Positions 42,445 to 51,315 of a stretch of DNA of 64,000 nucleotides are shown in pieces. The translations under genes and the position numbers were made by a program. Source of the stretch: CAVSXS01 sp963767715. Lineage in GTDB: Bacteria; Chloroflexota; Ktedonobacteria; Ktedonobacterales; Ktedonobacteraceae. The stretch spans positions 70,135 through 134,134 of the forward strand of contig CAVYFA010000018.1 in assembly GCA_963767715.1 (NCBI GenBank), given 5' to 3'. Positions within the stretch are counted from its first letter, which is position 1. Each line of letters begins with the position of its first letter. Under the pieces are notes generated by a model. The model made no database searches. It worked only from the letters and a program-made list of their open reading frames with translations, and was not told the origin of the DNA.

Positions 42445-45036
42445 TCAGACTTTCCTGATTGCCAGCACCGAGTTCACCCCGCTGATACTCCGGCCCGCGA
42501 TGAGGGCGCTTTGCATGTCGTTCCTGTAAGGCTCGCGTACGAGATTGAGGCGATGAACCGGCGAGATCTGGCTCGTATTGATCGTTGGGGGAATCATACC
42601 ATTTTCGAGGGCGAGCAGCGCGGTAATGGTATCGATAGCGCCTGCCGCAGCGAAACTGTGACCTGTCATAGTGCGCGGAACGCTGACGGGGAGCGCGTCG
42701 AGATCGGGGCCAAAGATACGGGCTAGCGCGTCTGCTTCAGCAAGATCTGCGGCAGGCAGGGCGCTTCCATCCAGGCTGATATAGCCGAGATCGCAGGCCT
42801 GCAAGCCGCCCTGCTGCATGGCGCGAGCCATGGCCTGTGCATAACGTGCGCCATCGATGGTTGGAGCGTGGAGCGTGCAGGCATCGTTGGTCTGGTCATA
42901 GCCGACGATCTCGCCGTAGATGTGCGCGCCGCGCCGTAGAGCATGTTCGTACTCTTCCAGAATGCAGATGCCGGCGCCTTCGGCGAGAACAAGGCCATTG
43001 GCGCGGCGATCAAAGGGGCGATACGCGGCGGGATCATCGCCCAGGGCGAGACGGCCGCTATGCCCCAGCACGATCAGGACGAATGGGTGCAGCGGCGCCT
43101 CGCAGCCGCCTGCGATGAGTACGTCCGCCGCGCCGCGTCGAATGGCACGGTACGCGACGCCCAGGGCATCCAGCCCCCCGACGGTGTCGTTGATGGGGGC
43201 CTTGCAATAGCCCTGCAAGCCGTAGCGCAGTGAAACCTGTCCGGCATTGGCAACCTGGAGCCAGGCGATGGCGGTATAGGCGCTCATAGTGCGTGGCCCG
43301 CGCACATGCAGGGATTGTATTTGCTCGATGACGAACTCTACGCCGCCGACTGTATTGGCGATTACCGCCCCAACGCGATCCGGCGCTTCTTCTTGCAGTG
43401 CGAGGCACGAGTCGCGCATGGCTTCATCGACGGCGGTCAGGGCCAGGTGGGTCATGCGGTCAGTGCGGTTGGCCAGCTTGCGATCGAGGTAATCTACAAC
43501 CTGGAAATCCTTGATTTCACCCGCGACCTGGACGAGCAAATCGTGTATGGGAAAACGCTGAATGGGCCTGATGCCGGAAATGCCCCTGCTGGTGTCCCGC
43601 CAGAATGCCTCTTTGCCTATGCCGTTTGGCGCAACAACACCCATGCCGGTAACGACGACACGGCGGGGGCCTGCCTCTCGGATGCCCACCAGGGGCATCC
43701 CTACGTGCCCCTGGTGGGCATCCGGCACGTGGGCGGTATCCGCCACGTGGATGGTATCTACAAATGAGGGGCGCACCAGCACGAGAGCTGTGTTGACACC
43801 ACCGAAGCCGCTCGAGTGTGTCAGCGCAACCTCGACTTGCGCCTGGCGCGACCGGTTGGGGACGTAATCGAGGTCGCATTCTGGGTCAGGTGAATGCTGA
43901 TTGATGGTCGGGGGGAGAAGCTGCTGATCGAGGACCAGCGCGGTGACTACGGTCTCGATAGCGCTGGCGGCTCCCTGCGTATGGCCGATCATCGATTTGG
44001 TGGCGCTGATAGGGATGGTGTGAGCCATTGTGCCGAAGACGGATTTGTAGGCGGCGGTCTCGGCGCGCTCGTTGGCGACGGTTGAGCTGCCGTGCGAGTT
44101 GATGTAGCCGAGTTGCTGAGGAGCGATGCCGGCCTCCTGCATAGCCTGGCGCAGCAGTAGTTGCAGGGGGAGACCATCTTCAGGCAGGGCAGTCATGTGG
44201 TAGGCATTGCTGTTGGAGACGAAGGCGATGACCTCCGCGTAGATATGCGCGCCGCGCGCAAGAGCTGTCTCACGTTCCTCCAGCAGCAGCACCCCCGCGC
44301 CTTCGGCCATAACGAAACCGTCGCGCTCGCCATCGTAGGGACGCGAGGCCTGTTCGGGCACGTCATTACGCACGCTCAGCGCTTTCATGACGGAAAAGAC
44401 GTTTATGCCGGCGGCGTTGATGGCGGAGTCCGAGCCACCCGCAAGCATCCTGTCCGCATGGCCCTCCTGGATAGCCCAGCGGGCCTGGCCGATAGCATCA
44501 GCGCCGGCCGAACAGCCCGTAGCGAAGACGGCGCATGGCCCATGCAGTCCAAAGTGATCTGCAATCGCACTTCCCGGCACATAGCTCATGATCACGGCAT
44601 CCGAGCGTATCTCCTGAACATCAACCTGGTGCGGGGGATGCATGCCACGATTGGTGAGACGCATCCAGGCTCTTTCGCCCTCTTCGACAGACGACATGGC
44701 CGTCCCAATGTAAACTCCCATGTTGTCGCGTTCCACATCGCTGAGCGTAGCAAGCAGACCGCCGTCTATCATAGCGAGATGAGCAGCGGCAAGGGCAAAG
44801 CTGGTGCCGCGATCCAACCTGGCTGCTTCTTCGCTCGACATGCCGAATTCGAGCGGATCGAAGGCGGAAACCTCCCCGGCGATGCGGGTTGGAAGAAAGC
44901 TGGCATCGAAGCTGGTGATTGGGCCGATACCCGAGCGGCCGGCGACACACGCCTGCCAGAACGCATCTTTGCCGGAACCGTTTGGAGCAATTACGCCAAG
45001 ACCCGTGATAACAACCCGCCTGATTCGATCTGTCAT
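42445..45036 (-). CDS. Fused ketosynthase pair: active KS plus KS-beta/chain-length-factor-like
   Basis: This 863-residue protein (ATG 45036; GGACAAGG upstream) has two FabF-fold ketosynthases in tandem. KS1 (~1-425) keeps Cys175 (ATGCSAG), His315 (NSHGSS), Lys347 and His352 (TKSMIGH). KS2 (~458-863) has Thr618 where the catalytic Cys belongs (INDTVGG) and Asp756 in place of the first His (SLDGSA), with Arg788 for Lys; only His793 (TMTGH) remains. Loss of the nucleophile in the second unit is the mark of KS-beta (chain-length factor) in type II polyketide systems, where the two are normally separate subunits. The linker (~426-457) is His/Val-rich and encoded by a hairpin. No acyl carrier protein, reductase or cyclase gene is adjacent. 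Confidence 0.88.
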   Translation of the reverse strand: MTDRIRRVVITGLGVIAPNGSGKDAFWQACVAGRSGIGPITSFDASFLPTRIAGEVSAFDPLEFGMSSEEAARLDRGTSFALAAAHLAMIDGGLLATLSDVERDNMGVYIGTAMSSVEEGERAWMRLTNRGMHPPHQVDVQEIRSDAVIMSYVPGSAIADHFGLHGPCAVFATGCSAGADAIGQARWAIQEGHADRMLAGGSDSAINAAGINVFSVMKALSVRNDVPEQASRPYDGERDGFVMAEGAGVLLLEERETALARGAHIYAEVIAFVSNSNAYHMTALPEDGLPLQLLLRQAMQEAGIAPQQLGYINSHGSSTVANERAETAAYKSVFGTMAHTIPISATKSMIGHTQGAASAIETVVTALVLDQQLLPPTINQHSPDPECDLDYVPNRSRQAQVEVALTHSSGFGGVNTALVLVRPSFVDTIHVADTAHVPDAHQGHVGMPLVGIREAGPRRVVVTGMGVVAPNGIGKEAFWRDTSRGISGIRPIQRFPIHDLLVQVAGEIKDFQVVDYLDRKLANRTDRMTHLALTAVDEAMRDSCLALQEEAPDRVGAVIANTVGGVEFVIEQIQSLHVRGPRTMSAYTAIAWLQVANAGQVSLRYGLQGYCKAPINDTVGGLDALGVAYRAIRRGAADVLIAGGCEAPLHPFVLIVLGHSGRLALGDDPAAYRPFDRRANGLVLAEGAGICILEEYEHALRRGAHIYGEIVGYDQTNDACTLHAPTIDGARYAQAMARAMQQGGLQACDLGYISLDGSALPAADLAEADALARIFGPDLDALPVSVPRTMTGHSFAAAGAIDTITALLALENGMIPPTINTSQISPVHRLNLVREPYRNDMQSALIAGRSISGVNSVLAIRKV
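43681..43722 (-). repeat. 17-bp hairpin inside the KS-KS linker
   Basis: A perfect 17-bp inverted repeat (43681-43697 with 43706-43722) with an 8-nt loop lies within the coding sequence for the linker between the two ketosynthase domains. Its placement, where an intergenic region would be if the domains were separate genes, hints at a former intergenic hairpin now translated. Confidence 0.7.
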
Positions 45037-45138
45037 GTTGATTTGCCTTGTCCCCGGTGGCATGCTGAGTAGCTAGCTACCCGGTAAAAGAAACGATGTG
45101 TTTGTACAATGATATGTCCCCCCTTATCAGAGTGCTCG

Positions 45139-46080
45139 TTACGTCGATGTGTAAAACGCCTCCAACAACCGATTCACGTCTTCGGCCTGGGCATACATGA
45201 AGAAGCGTTCGTTACCGGGAACAAGGTGGTAGCCCGCGCAGTTGGGCAGATATTCGGCCAGCCAGCGTGTCTTCGCTTCGGGCGAGAGAACATCGCCGGC
45301 GCGATTTATCAATAGGATGGGCATGGTGAGGGTTTGCAGGCGACTGCGTATGTCGAACGAGTGAATGATAGGCAGTACAGAGTATTTATAAACGGACGGC
45401 CAGAGAGCTATTTTGCGGAACTGTTCCTCGATGAGATGGCGCGGCAACTGCGCGACCTGCCGGTTCGGTACAACCTCTGCGCCGGAGGACACGATGTAGT
45501 TGATGACGATACGGCGCAGGAACCAGGCCGGTAAGATGTGTTCGACGGGCAGGCGTAGAAAGAGTTCATGCAGCAGCCAGATAAAAGGGTGAGGCGCAAT
45601 CTGGTAATCGGCGGCCTGGGCGATGATGACAAGGGAGCGGCAGCGCTGCGGGTAACGCGCGGCAAACTCGAGGAGTACCATTGCGGCGTCACCATGCCCG
45701 ACCAGGTCGACTTGCTCCAATCTCCGCGCATCGAGAACGCTTCGCAGCTCCTCCACGCGTTCCTGCAGGCCGACGAAGCGCCGTCGCTCCTCGCGGCGGC
45801 GATAGAGGATGACACGGCGAGACCGGCTCAGGGCAGCTACCTGCCGGACATAGACAAATTCGAGATGTTCGAGGATGGGCACAAAGACGATGGGCGCGCC
45901 CTCGCCAATGTCCAGGATGGGCAGGTCGAGCGCTCCTACGGGGACGCGCCGCCACAGCAATTCGAGGTGGGCCACATCGGCGTGGAAGGTTGCATCATCG
46001 ATGAAGGTAGGCGATGCACCGGTTGAGACGAATGTACCGGATGTGCTGGTCGCAGCGGATATGTCGGTTGTGTCAGCCAT
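45139..46080 (-). CDS. Alpha/beta-hydrolase-fold protein lacking the nucleophile
   Basis: This 313-residue alpha/beta-hydrolase fold (~45-310) is preceded by a Ser/Thr-rich tail. The nucleophile elbow reads VGHGDAA where GHSxGG is expected, so the Ser is replaced by Gly. The acid region NRAGDVLSPE keeps Asp, but the expected His near GNERFFMYAQ is absent. It is therefore probably not a hydrolase. It lies 102 bases upstream of the ketosynthase fusion start on the same strand, so a shared pathway with a binding or cyclase-like role is possible. Confidence 0.7.
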   Translation of the reverse strand: MADTTDISAATSTSGTFVSTGASPTFIDDATFHADVAHLELLWRRVPVGALDLPILDIGEGAPIVFVPILEHLEFVYVRQVAALSRSRRVILYRRREERRRFVGLQERVEELRSVLDARRLEQVDLVGHGDAAMVLLEFAARYPQRCRSLVIIAQAADYQIAPHPFIWLLHELFLRLPVEHILPAWFLRRIVINYIVSSGAEVVPNRQVAQLPRHLIEEQFRKIALWPSVYKYSVLPIIHSFDIRSRLQTLTMPILLINRAGDVLSPEAKTRWLAEYLPNCAGYHLVPGNERFFMYAQAEDVNRLLEAFYTST

Positions 46081-46199
46081 AGTTATGTGCCGGTTGCTCC
46101 TGATGTTACGAATGTATCAGTTATATCAGTTGTAACTGCTGTGCTAGATATTTTACGATATGAGGACGATGTTGGGCAATGGAAGAGAGTTGAGGCAAG

Positions 46200-47753
46200 T
46201 TACCGCCTGGAATGCCCCAGTAGTACCCTGTATAACTCGTCCTGCTTCTCCATCCCCTGTATATACGCCGCGTGCTGCTCAGAGTCGGGCATCACCTGCG
46301 TTCCCAACTGCATAGGCACCTGGGCGACGTCGAGGATATTCCCCAAGGCTTCCAGCGCGAGCAGGGCGACGCCGCGCGCGGAGGCTTCGCGTTCGAGCGA
46401 GGGATAGAGGGGTGTGTTGAGCGTGCCGGCGATGATGTGCTGGAAGGTGGGAGAGCTGAGCAGCGCGCCGCCGCTACCGATGATCCTCGGTTGAGGCTGT
46501 GACGAGTTTGTCTCGACTTGTAGGTGTGTGGTGGCGAGCAGTTCCTGGTAAACCGCATTGACCTGGTAGGCGATGGCCTCCAGGCTGGCGCGCAGAATGT
46601 CGGCGGGTGTGGTATGGGCCGTCAGGCCGCTAATGGTCATAGTAGCCCGGTCGTGCCAGCCGGGGCTACGCTCTCCGGAGATGAAGGGCAGTACCGTCAG
46701 GCCGTGTTCGTTGGGAGGTAGCGTTGCGATGATCGGTTCGGCCTGTACGAGCGGCGGTAGTTTGATGGTTGCTTCGAGCCAGGCAGGGATATTGCCGCCC
46801 TCGCTTAACGCGCCCCCCAGCAGGCCACGCCTGGCATCCACACGATAGAGCCAGAGGCCGCCGGATGGCACAATCGCATCGGGCGGAACGACGACGCGCA
46901 TGGCGCTGGAAGTGCCGATGGTGAGCGCCCAGTTCTCGCTCGTCACGCAGCCCGAACCTATGTTGGCTGCTGCTCCGTCGCCGATGGCCGGGAACCAGGG
47001 GACATCACGCAGCGCTGGCCAGCGCTGCGCGAACTCGTCCGTCAGTCCCTGCAGGCTGTCCCGCAGATCGCCCAGCGGTGGAAATTGCTTCGGTCGCGCA
47101 CCCACGACGCGCTGCAGCTCGCTATCCCAGGTGCGCTCGCGGATCAAAGTCATGCCGGTGCCGGAGGCCATCGAAAGGCTGCACACCGAACGGCCCAGGA
47201 AGTGGCGATGGAGGTATTCGCCAATCGAGAGCCACTGCGCTGTTTGCTTGAAGACATCAGGCATTGTCTCCGCCAGCCAGCGTATCTTCGCAGGCCAGTA
47301 GCTGGTATGCAGGCGCGCACCGGTACGGCGGTGGATGGCCTGGCCATCGAGCTGGCGGCTAAGCTCGGCGACTGCCTGGCGCGCGCGGTTATCCTCCCAG
47401 CTCAGCACAGGTGTTAGAGCATGGCCGGCGGCATCGACAGCTACCAGGCTGTGCCAGAAGCAGGAAGTAGCAACTGCCGCGATATGTTGAGCCATCGCAC
47501 CGGCAGCCGAGAGCGCGCCATCGATAGCCTGCGCCGTCAGCTTCACCAGCGCGTCGGCATCAACCGAAGCCTCACCCTCTCGTGTGGTGGTGAGATTGTA
47601 TGGCAGTTGCGATTGCGCGCCCTGGATGGCGTGACCTTGCGCGTCAAAGAGCATAGCGCGCGTGGATGACGTGCCGATATCAAGTGAAAGGACAAGGGGT
47701 GACCCGCGCGATTGCGATGTGGTGTTATCGGCTGCGGATGCGGACTGCGACAT
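46200..47753 (-). CDS. FGGY-family sugar kinase (gluconokinase/xylulokinase-like)
   Basis: This 517-residue carbohydrate kinase has the phosphate-1 motif LSLDIGTSSTRAML, the central segment SCFWHSLVAVD with W.DNRA (SWEDNRARQ), the adenosine loop GSGGALLSS, and YPSLEREASARGVALLAL near the C-terminus. FGGY kinases phosphorylate sugars such as gluconate or xylulose; the exact substrate is unclear. AGGAG is six bases before ATG 47753. It is divergent from the ThDP enzyme gene, 124 bases away. Confidence 0.87.
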   Translation of the reverse strand: MSQSASAADNTTSQSRGSPLVLSLDIGTSSTRAMLFDAQGHAIQGAQSQLPYNLTTTREGEASVDADALVKLTAQAIDGALSAAGAMAQHIAAVATSCFWHSLVAVDAAGHALTPVLSWEDNRARQAVAELSRQLDGQAIHRRTGARLHTSYWPAKIRWLAETMPDVFKQTAQWLSIGEYLHRHFLGRSVCSLSMASGTGMTLIRERTWDSELQRVVGARPKQFPPLGDLRDSLQGLTDEFAQRWPALRDVPWFPAIGDGAAANIGSGCVTSENWALTIGTSSAMRVVVPPDAIVPSGGLWLYRVDARRGLLGGALSEGGNIPAWLEATIKLPPLVQAEPIIATLPPNEHGLTVLPFISGERSPGWHDRATMTISGLTAHTTPADILRASLEAIAYQVNAVYQELLATTHLQVETNSSQPQPRIIGSGGALLSSPTFQHIIAGTLNTPLYPSLEREASARGVALLALEALGNILDVAQVPMQLGTQVMPDSEQHAAYIQGMEKQDELYRVLLGHSRR

Positions 47754-47877
47754 AGCGATCTCCTCTTTCGTAATCCTCTGTCATACAATAGCGCAGATGC
47801 GCTGTAATTACAACGCGATTGTGCTACACTTTCGACAGTGGAAGTAGGACCAGTTGTTCAGGAAGGAGAGTACCCCT

Positions 47878-49491
47878 ATGCCGCGGCTCACCGGAGGACA
47901 GGCTGTGATTGCGTCTCTGCGCGCACACGGCGTTGATACGATCTTTGGCATCCCGGGCGTGCATACGCTGCCGATCTACGATGCTCTGCTCGACGCGCCG
48001 GAGATACGGCACGTGCTGGCGCGGCACGAACAGGGCTCCGGCTTCATGGCCGATGGCTACGCGCGCATCTCCGGCAGGCCCGGCGTGGTGAGCGTCATCA
48101 CCGGTCCGGGGGTGACGAACGTGGCTACTCCCGTTGCGGATGCCTACTCGGACGGCATTCCCTTGCTCGTGATCGCATCCAGCCTGCCGCGTGCGTCGCG
48201 TGGGAGAAGGCGCGGCGAACTGCACGAGGTGAAGGATCAGTTGGGCGTCATGGAGGCACTGACAGGCTGGACGCGCGTGGTGGACACCGTCGAGGAAATC
48301 CCCGGCGCCATACACGACGCCTTGCGCGCCTTATCTTTAGGACGCCCGCACGGCGCCTACGTGGAAATCCCGCTTGATCTGCTGGCGCTGGAGGCGGAAG
48401 TGGAAATACCGGCGCCCGCCATCATCGCGCCGGCTCAACCGTCTGCAGCGGAGATCGGCGCTGTAGCGAAGTTGCTGCAAGAGGCCAGGCGGCCCTTGAT
48501 TGTAGCGGGGAATGGCGTCACGGCGTCGGGTGCGAATGTGCAACTGGCGCGGCTGGCCGAGCGGCTGGGCGCTGCGGTCATACTCGACAGCAAGAGCCGC
48601 GACGCGCTGCCGGTCGATCATCCCCTGATTATCGCCATCTCCGGCTATCAATACACTCATGAGCTGCGCGACCTCGTTGCCGCATCCGACGTGGCGCTCA
48701 TCATCGATAGTCGCTTTGGCGCGGGGCGACCGGGCCTGGAAAAGCTGCGCCTGCCTCCCACCATCATACAGGTTGATCGAGAGCCTTCCGAGATTGGACG
48801 CCTATTCCCGGCCGCTCCAGGGCTGGTCGCGGATGCGCGCCTGGTGCTTGACGGGCTGCTGGAGGCGTTGCAGGACCGGCCAGGCGCTCTTGACTCGCGC
48901 GCCGCAGAGATCGCGTCTGTCAGGCGGGCGCTGGATGAGCGCGTGCGTCAGACCTACGGCGAGAACCTGGCCTTTCTAGATGCGGTGCGCGATGCTGTGC
49001 CACGCGATGGCGTGATTGTGGCGGATATGACGAAGCTGGGCTATGCCTCGTCTGAGTCGCTCGTGCTGTACGAGCCACGCACCTACATTCACCCCTCCGA
49101 ACTCTGCTCTATCGGCTGCGGGCTGCCCCTGGCGCTTGGCGCGAAGGTAGCAGCACCTGATAAGCCGGTCGTCGCACTCTGTGGCGATGGCGGCTTCCTG
49201 CTCAACGCGGGCGAGCTGGCAACGGCAGTGCAGGAGCAGCTCGATGTGGTGATCGTCGTTTTCAACGATGCCACCTATACTGCCGTCAAGGCGCAGCAGC
49301 AGAGACGCTACCACCGCCGCTACATCGCCACCGATCTGCTCGCACCGGACTACGTGGCGCTCGCCCGCGCCTTTGGCCTGCGCGCGGCGAAGGTGAGCGC
49401 TCCGGCGGAATTGCGCGATGCGCTTACAGAAGCTATTCAACACACTGGTTCCACGCTCATAGAGGTGCCGTTGCCTGAAGCACAATGGTAA
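47878..49491 (+). CDS. Thiamine-diphosphate-dependent enzyme (acetolactate-synthase-like)
   Basis: This 537-residue protein starts at ATG 47878 (GGAAGGAG ten bases upstream); the TTG 47854 frame is rejected. It has HEQGSGFMADGYAR with the cofactor-activating Glu, the FAD/central domain, and a C-terminal CGDGGFLLNAGELAT (GDG) with FNDATYTAVK for ThDP-Mg binding. The family includes acetolactate synthase, benzoylformate decarboxylase and related decarboxylases/ligases. It lacks a regulatory-subunit gene nearby, so a catabolic decarboxylase is likely. Confidence 0.87.
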   Translation: MPRLTGGQAVIASLRAHGVDTIFGIPGVHTLPIYDALLDAPEIRHVLARHEQGSGFMADGYARISGRPGVVSVITGPGVTNVATPVADAYSDGIPLLVIASSLPRASRGRRRGELHEVKDQLGVMEALTGWTRVVDTVEEIPGAIHDALRALSLGRPHGAYVEIPLDLLALEAEVEIPAPAIIAPAQPSAAEIGAVAKLLQEARRPLIVAGNGVTASGANVQLARLAERLGAAVILDSKSRDALPVDHPLIIAISGYQYTHELRDLVAASDVALIIDSRFGAGRPGLEKLRLPPTIIQVDREPSEIGRLFPAAPGLVADARLVLDGLLEALQDRPGALDSRAAEIASVRRALDERVRQTYGENLAFLDAVRDAVPRDGVIVADMTKLGYASSESLVLYEPRTYIHPSELCSIGCGLPLALGAKVAAPDKPVVALCGDGGFLLNAGELATAVQEQLDVVIVVFNDATYTAVKAQQQRRYHRRYIATDLLAPDYVALARAFGLRAAKVSAPAELRDALTEAIQHTGSTLIEVPLPEAQW

Positions 49492-49501
49492 TTGGGAATT
49501 C

Positions 49502-50038
49502 ATGAATCATCACGATCACGTCGATCTCCTGCGAAACGGCATCCCCGGCCAGGGGGGTACGTGGGCCGATTTCGGCTCGGGCACAGGCGCGTTCACCCTC
49601 GCGCTGGCCGATCTGATCGGGCCGCAGGGATATATCTATTCGGTAGATAAAGATAGAGGCTCGCTGCGAGAACAGCAGCGAAATATGCAGGCCAATTTCC
49701 CATCGGCAAGGGTTGAGTATATCGCGGCAGACTTCACGCAGCGGCTCGACCTGCCCGTGCTGGATGGCATTGTCATGGCGAACTCGCTGCACTTCGTGCG
49801 TGTGAAGGAGCCGGTTTTACAATTGTTGCGCGGCTACCTGCGGCCAGGTGGGCGCCTGCTGCTGGTGGAATACGATACCGATCACGGCAACATGTGGGTG
49901 CCCTATCCCTTCTCGTACCCGACATGGGAAAAGATGGCGCGCCGGCAAGGATTCGCCGAGACGGCGTTGCTGGAGCGCTATCCGAGCCGCTTCCTGGGTG
50001 GAATGTTTTCGGCGGTGAGTTTGCGGGATCATGTGTGA
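49502..50038 (+). CDS. Class I SAM-dependent methyltransferase
   Basis: This 178-residue protein has the Rossmann-fold SAM motif ADFGSGTGAFTLALA (motif I), a motif II acidic YSVDKDR, and LRPGGRLLLVEYDT. It lies ten bases after the ThDP enzyme stop on the same strand, so both are probably in one operon. The short size (no cap domain) fits small-molecule methyltransferases. The substrate is unknown. Confidence 0.82.
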   Translation: MNHHDHVDLLRNGIPGQGGTWADFGSGTGAFTLALADLIGPQGYIYSVDKDRGSLREQQRNMQANFPSARVEYIAADFTQRLDLPVLDGIVMANSLHFVRVKEPVLQLLRGYLRPGGRLLLVEYDTDHGNMWVPYPFSYPTWEKMARRQGFAETALLERYPSRFLGGMFSAVSLRDHV

Positions 50039-50052
50039 TGCGCAACACATCA

Positions 50053-50193
50053 GTAGGGGCCGATTATGCAGATGGAGGATTTAATGCGGACAATAACCAG
50101 GGCGGCGCAAGCGCCCCCACCGCCCGTCCACGCCACTCCCGCCCCTACAAAACTGTCACCATTTATTGGTGAATGTGCATTATCGGCCCCTGC
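50053..50193. repeat. Inverted-repeat element with internal GC hairpin
   Basis: An 18-bp sequence at 50053-50070 returns inverted at 50176-50193 with two mismatches. Inside lies a GC-rich hairpin-capable stretch (~50100-50150). The ~141-base unit sits between convergent genes and has no gene of its own. It resembles a small non-autonomous repeat. Confidence 0.5.
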
Positions 50194-50214
50194 AGGCATT
50201 TCATACATCCATGT

Positions 50215-51195
50215 TTACCGCTCATCTGTCACGTTATGCACGATCAACAAAGGCAGCTTTGTTGCACCGAGGGCGCTTTCAGTAACACTGCCCATCGTTA
50301 AGCGCTGCAGGCCGCTGCGCGCGTGTGTCGTTATAGCGATCAGGTCGCAGCCGCCCGCGAGTCGCTTTCCATCGACCTCTTCGCCCTGCTCTGCGGCGCG
50401 GATGAGCGTTTCGGCGACGTCTTCACCGGAAGCAACCGAGGTGAGCAGCGCGACTTTGTATTGCTCGGCGAGTTTCACGTGTGCCTGGACTACGCCGTTC
50501 AGGTAGGCCTCCGCCTCGTCCAGCGCCTTACTTTCTGCATCGGAATTTGTTGCAGTAGCCGGGGTGTGGATGACTCTCGTCAGCAATAGCGTCCCCTGGG
50601 CGGGTGCGGAGAGCGCGGCTACCAGGCCTGCCGCCGGCTCAATAGCGGCTTCGGCGAACGATGAGCCGTCCAGCGCGACCATGGCCACGATTGAGCGCAG
50701 CGGGCGCAGTCGATCGGGGAAGGGCGTATCCGGCGTTGTTCCATCCTGGCGCAGAACGAGGACGGAGATGTGGCTGTGGCGCGCTACCTTTTGCGCCACG
50801 CTGCCGAGTACCCAGCGTTTGAAGCCGGAATCTCCGTGACTGCACATAACGATCAGGTCGACCTTTTCCTCGTCTGCCAGCTCCTCAATGGTCGCGGCGG
50901 TTGTGCCAATCACCACCTTTGTCTCGGTTTGAATGCCTGCCAGGCTCTCCAAGCGCTGGATGCTCGAGAGGTAGTCCTGCGCCTGCGCCTGTTCCGTCTC
51001 AAGCATATCCTGCGCCATCAGAGGCGCCTGCGCCGCAACTCCCCCATACGCATACGTGCTATATTCAGCCGGGATGCCGACTACTTGCAGCAGCACGATG
51101 GAGCCATGCGAGGCATGAGCGATACGCGCCGCAACCGTGAGCGCCCGTTCCGCGCGTTGCGAGCCGTCAAGTGGTACCAGTATGCGAGTAAACAT
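50215..51195 (-). CDS. Tandem universal stress protein (UspA x2)
   Basis: This 326-residue protein has two UspA domains (~1-150 and ~165-326). The first starts ILVPLDGSQRAERAL and ends SHGDSGFKRWVLGSVAQKV, the ATP-binding G2xG9xG(S/T) pattern. The second has ALDGSSFAEAAIEP and THARSGLQRLTMGSVTESAL. Both nucleotide loops look intact. Tandem Usp proteins act in starvation and oxygen stress. A TauE-type gene lies upstream on the same strand, 121 bases away. GGAAGGAG precedes ATG 51195. Confidence 0.92.
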   Translation of the reverse strand: MFTRILVPLDGSQRAERALTVAARIAHASHGSIVLLQVVGIPAEYSTYAYGGVAAQAPLMAQDMLETEQAQAQDYLSSIQRLESLAGIQTETKVVIGTTAATIEELADEEKVDLIVMCSHGDSGFKRWVLGSVAQKVARHSHISVLVLRQDGTTPDTPFPDRLRPLRSIVAMVALDGSSFAEAAIEPAAGLVAALSAPAQGTLLLTRVIHTPATATNSDAESKALDEAEAYLNGVVQAHVKLAEQYKVALLTSVASGEDVAETLIRAAEQGEEVDGKRLAGGCDLIAITTHARSGLQRLTMGSVTESALGATKLPLLIVHNVTDER

Positions 51196-51315
51196 TGTCG
51201 TACTCCTTCCTGCTATCCTGTTTCTCCCTTTTTATAAGCATACCACTCCAGTATCACACATTCATCACAGGTTTTGAGGAAGGCATCAAAAACGCGTCAC
51301 AAGCGCAACACGTGC

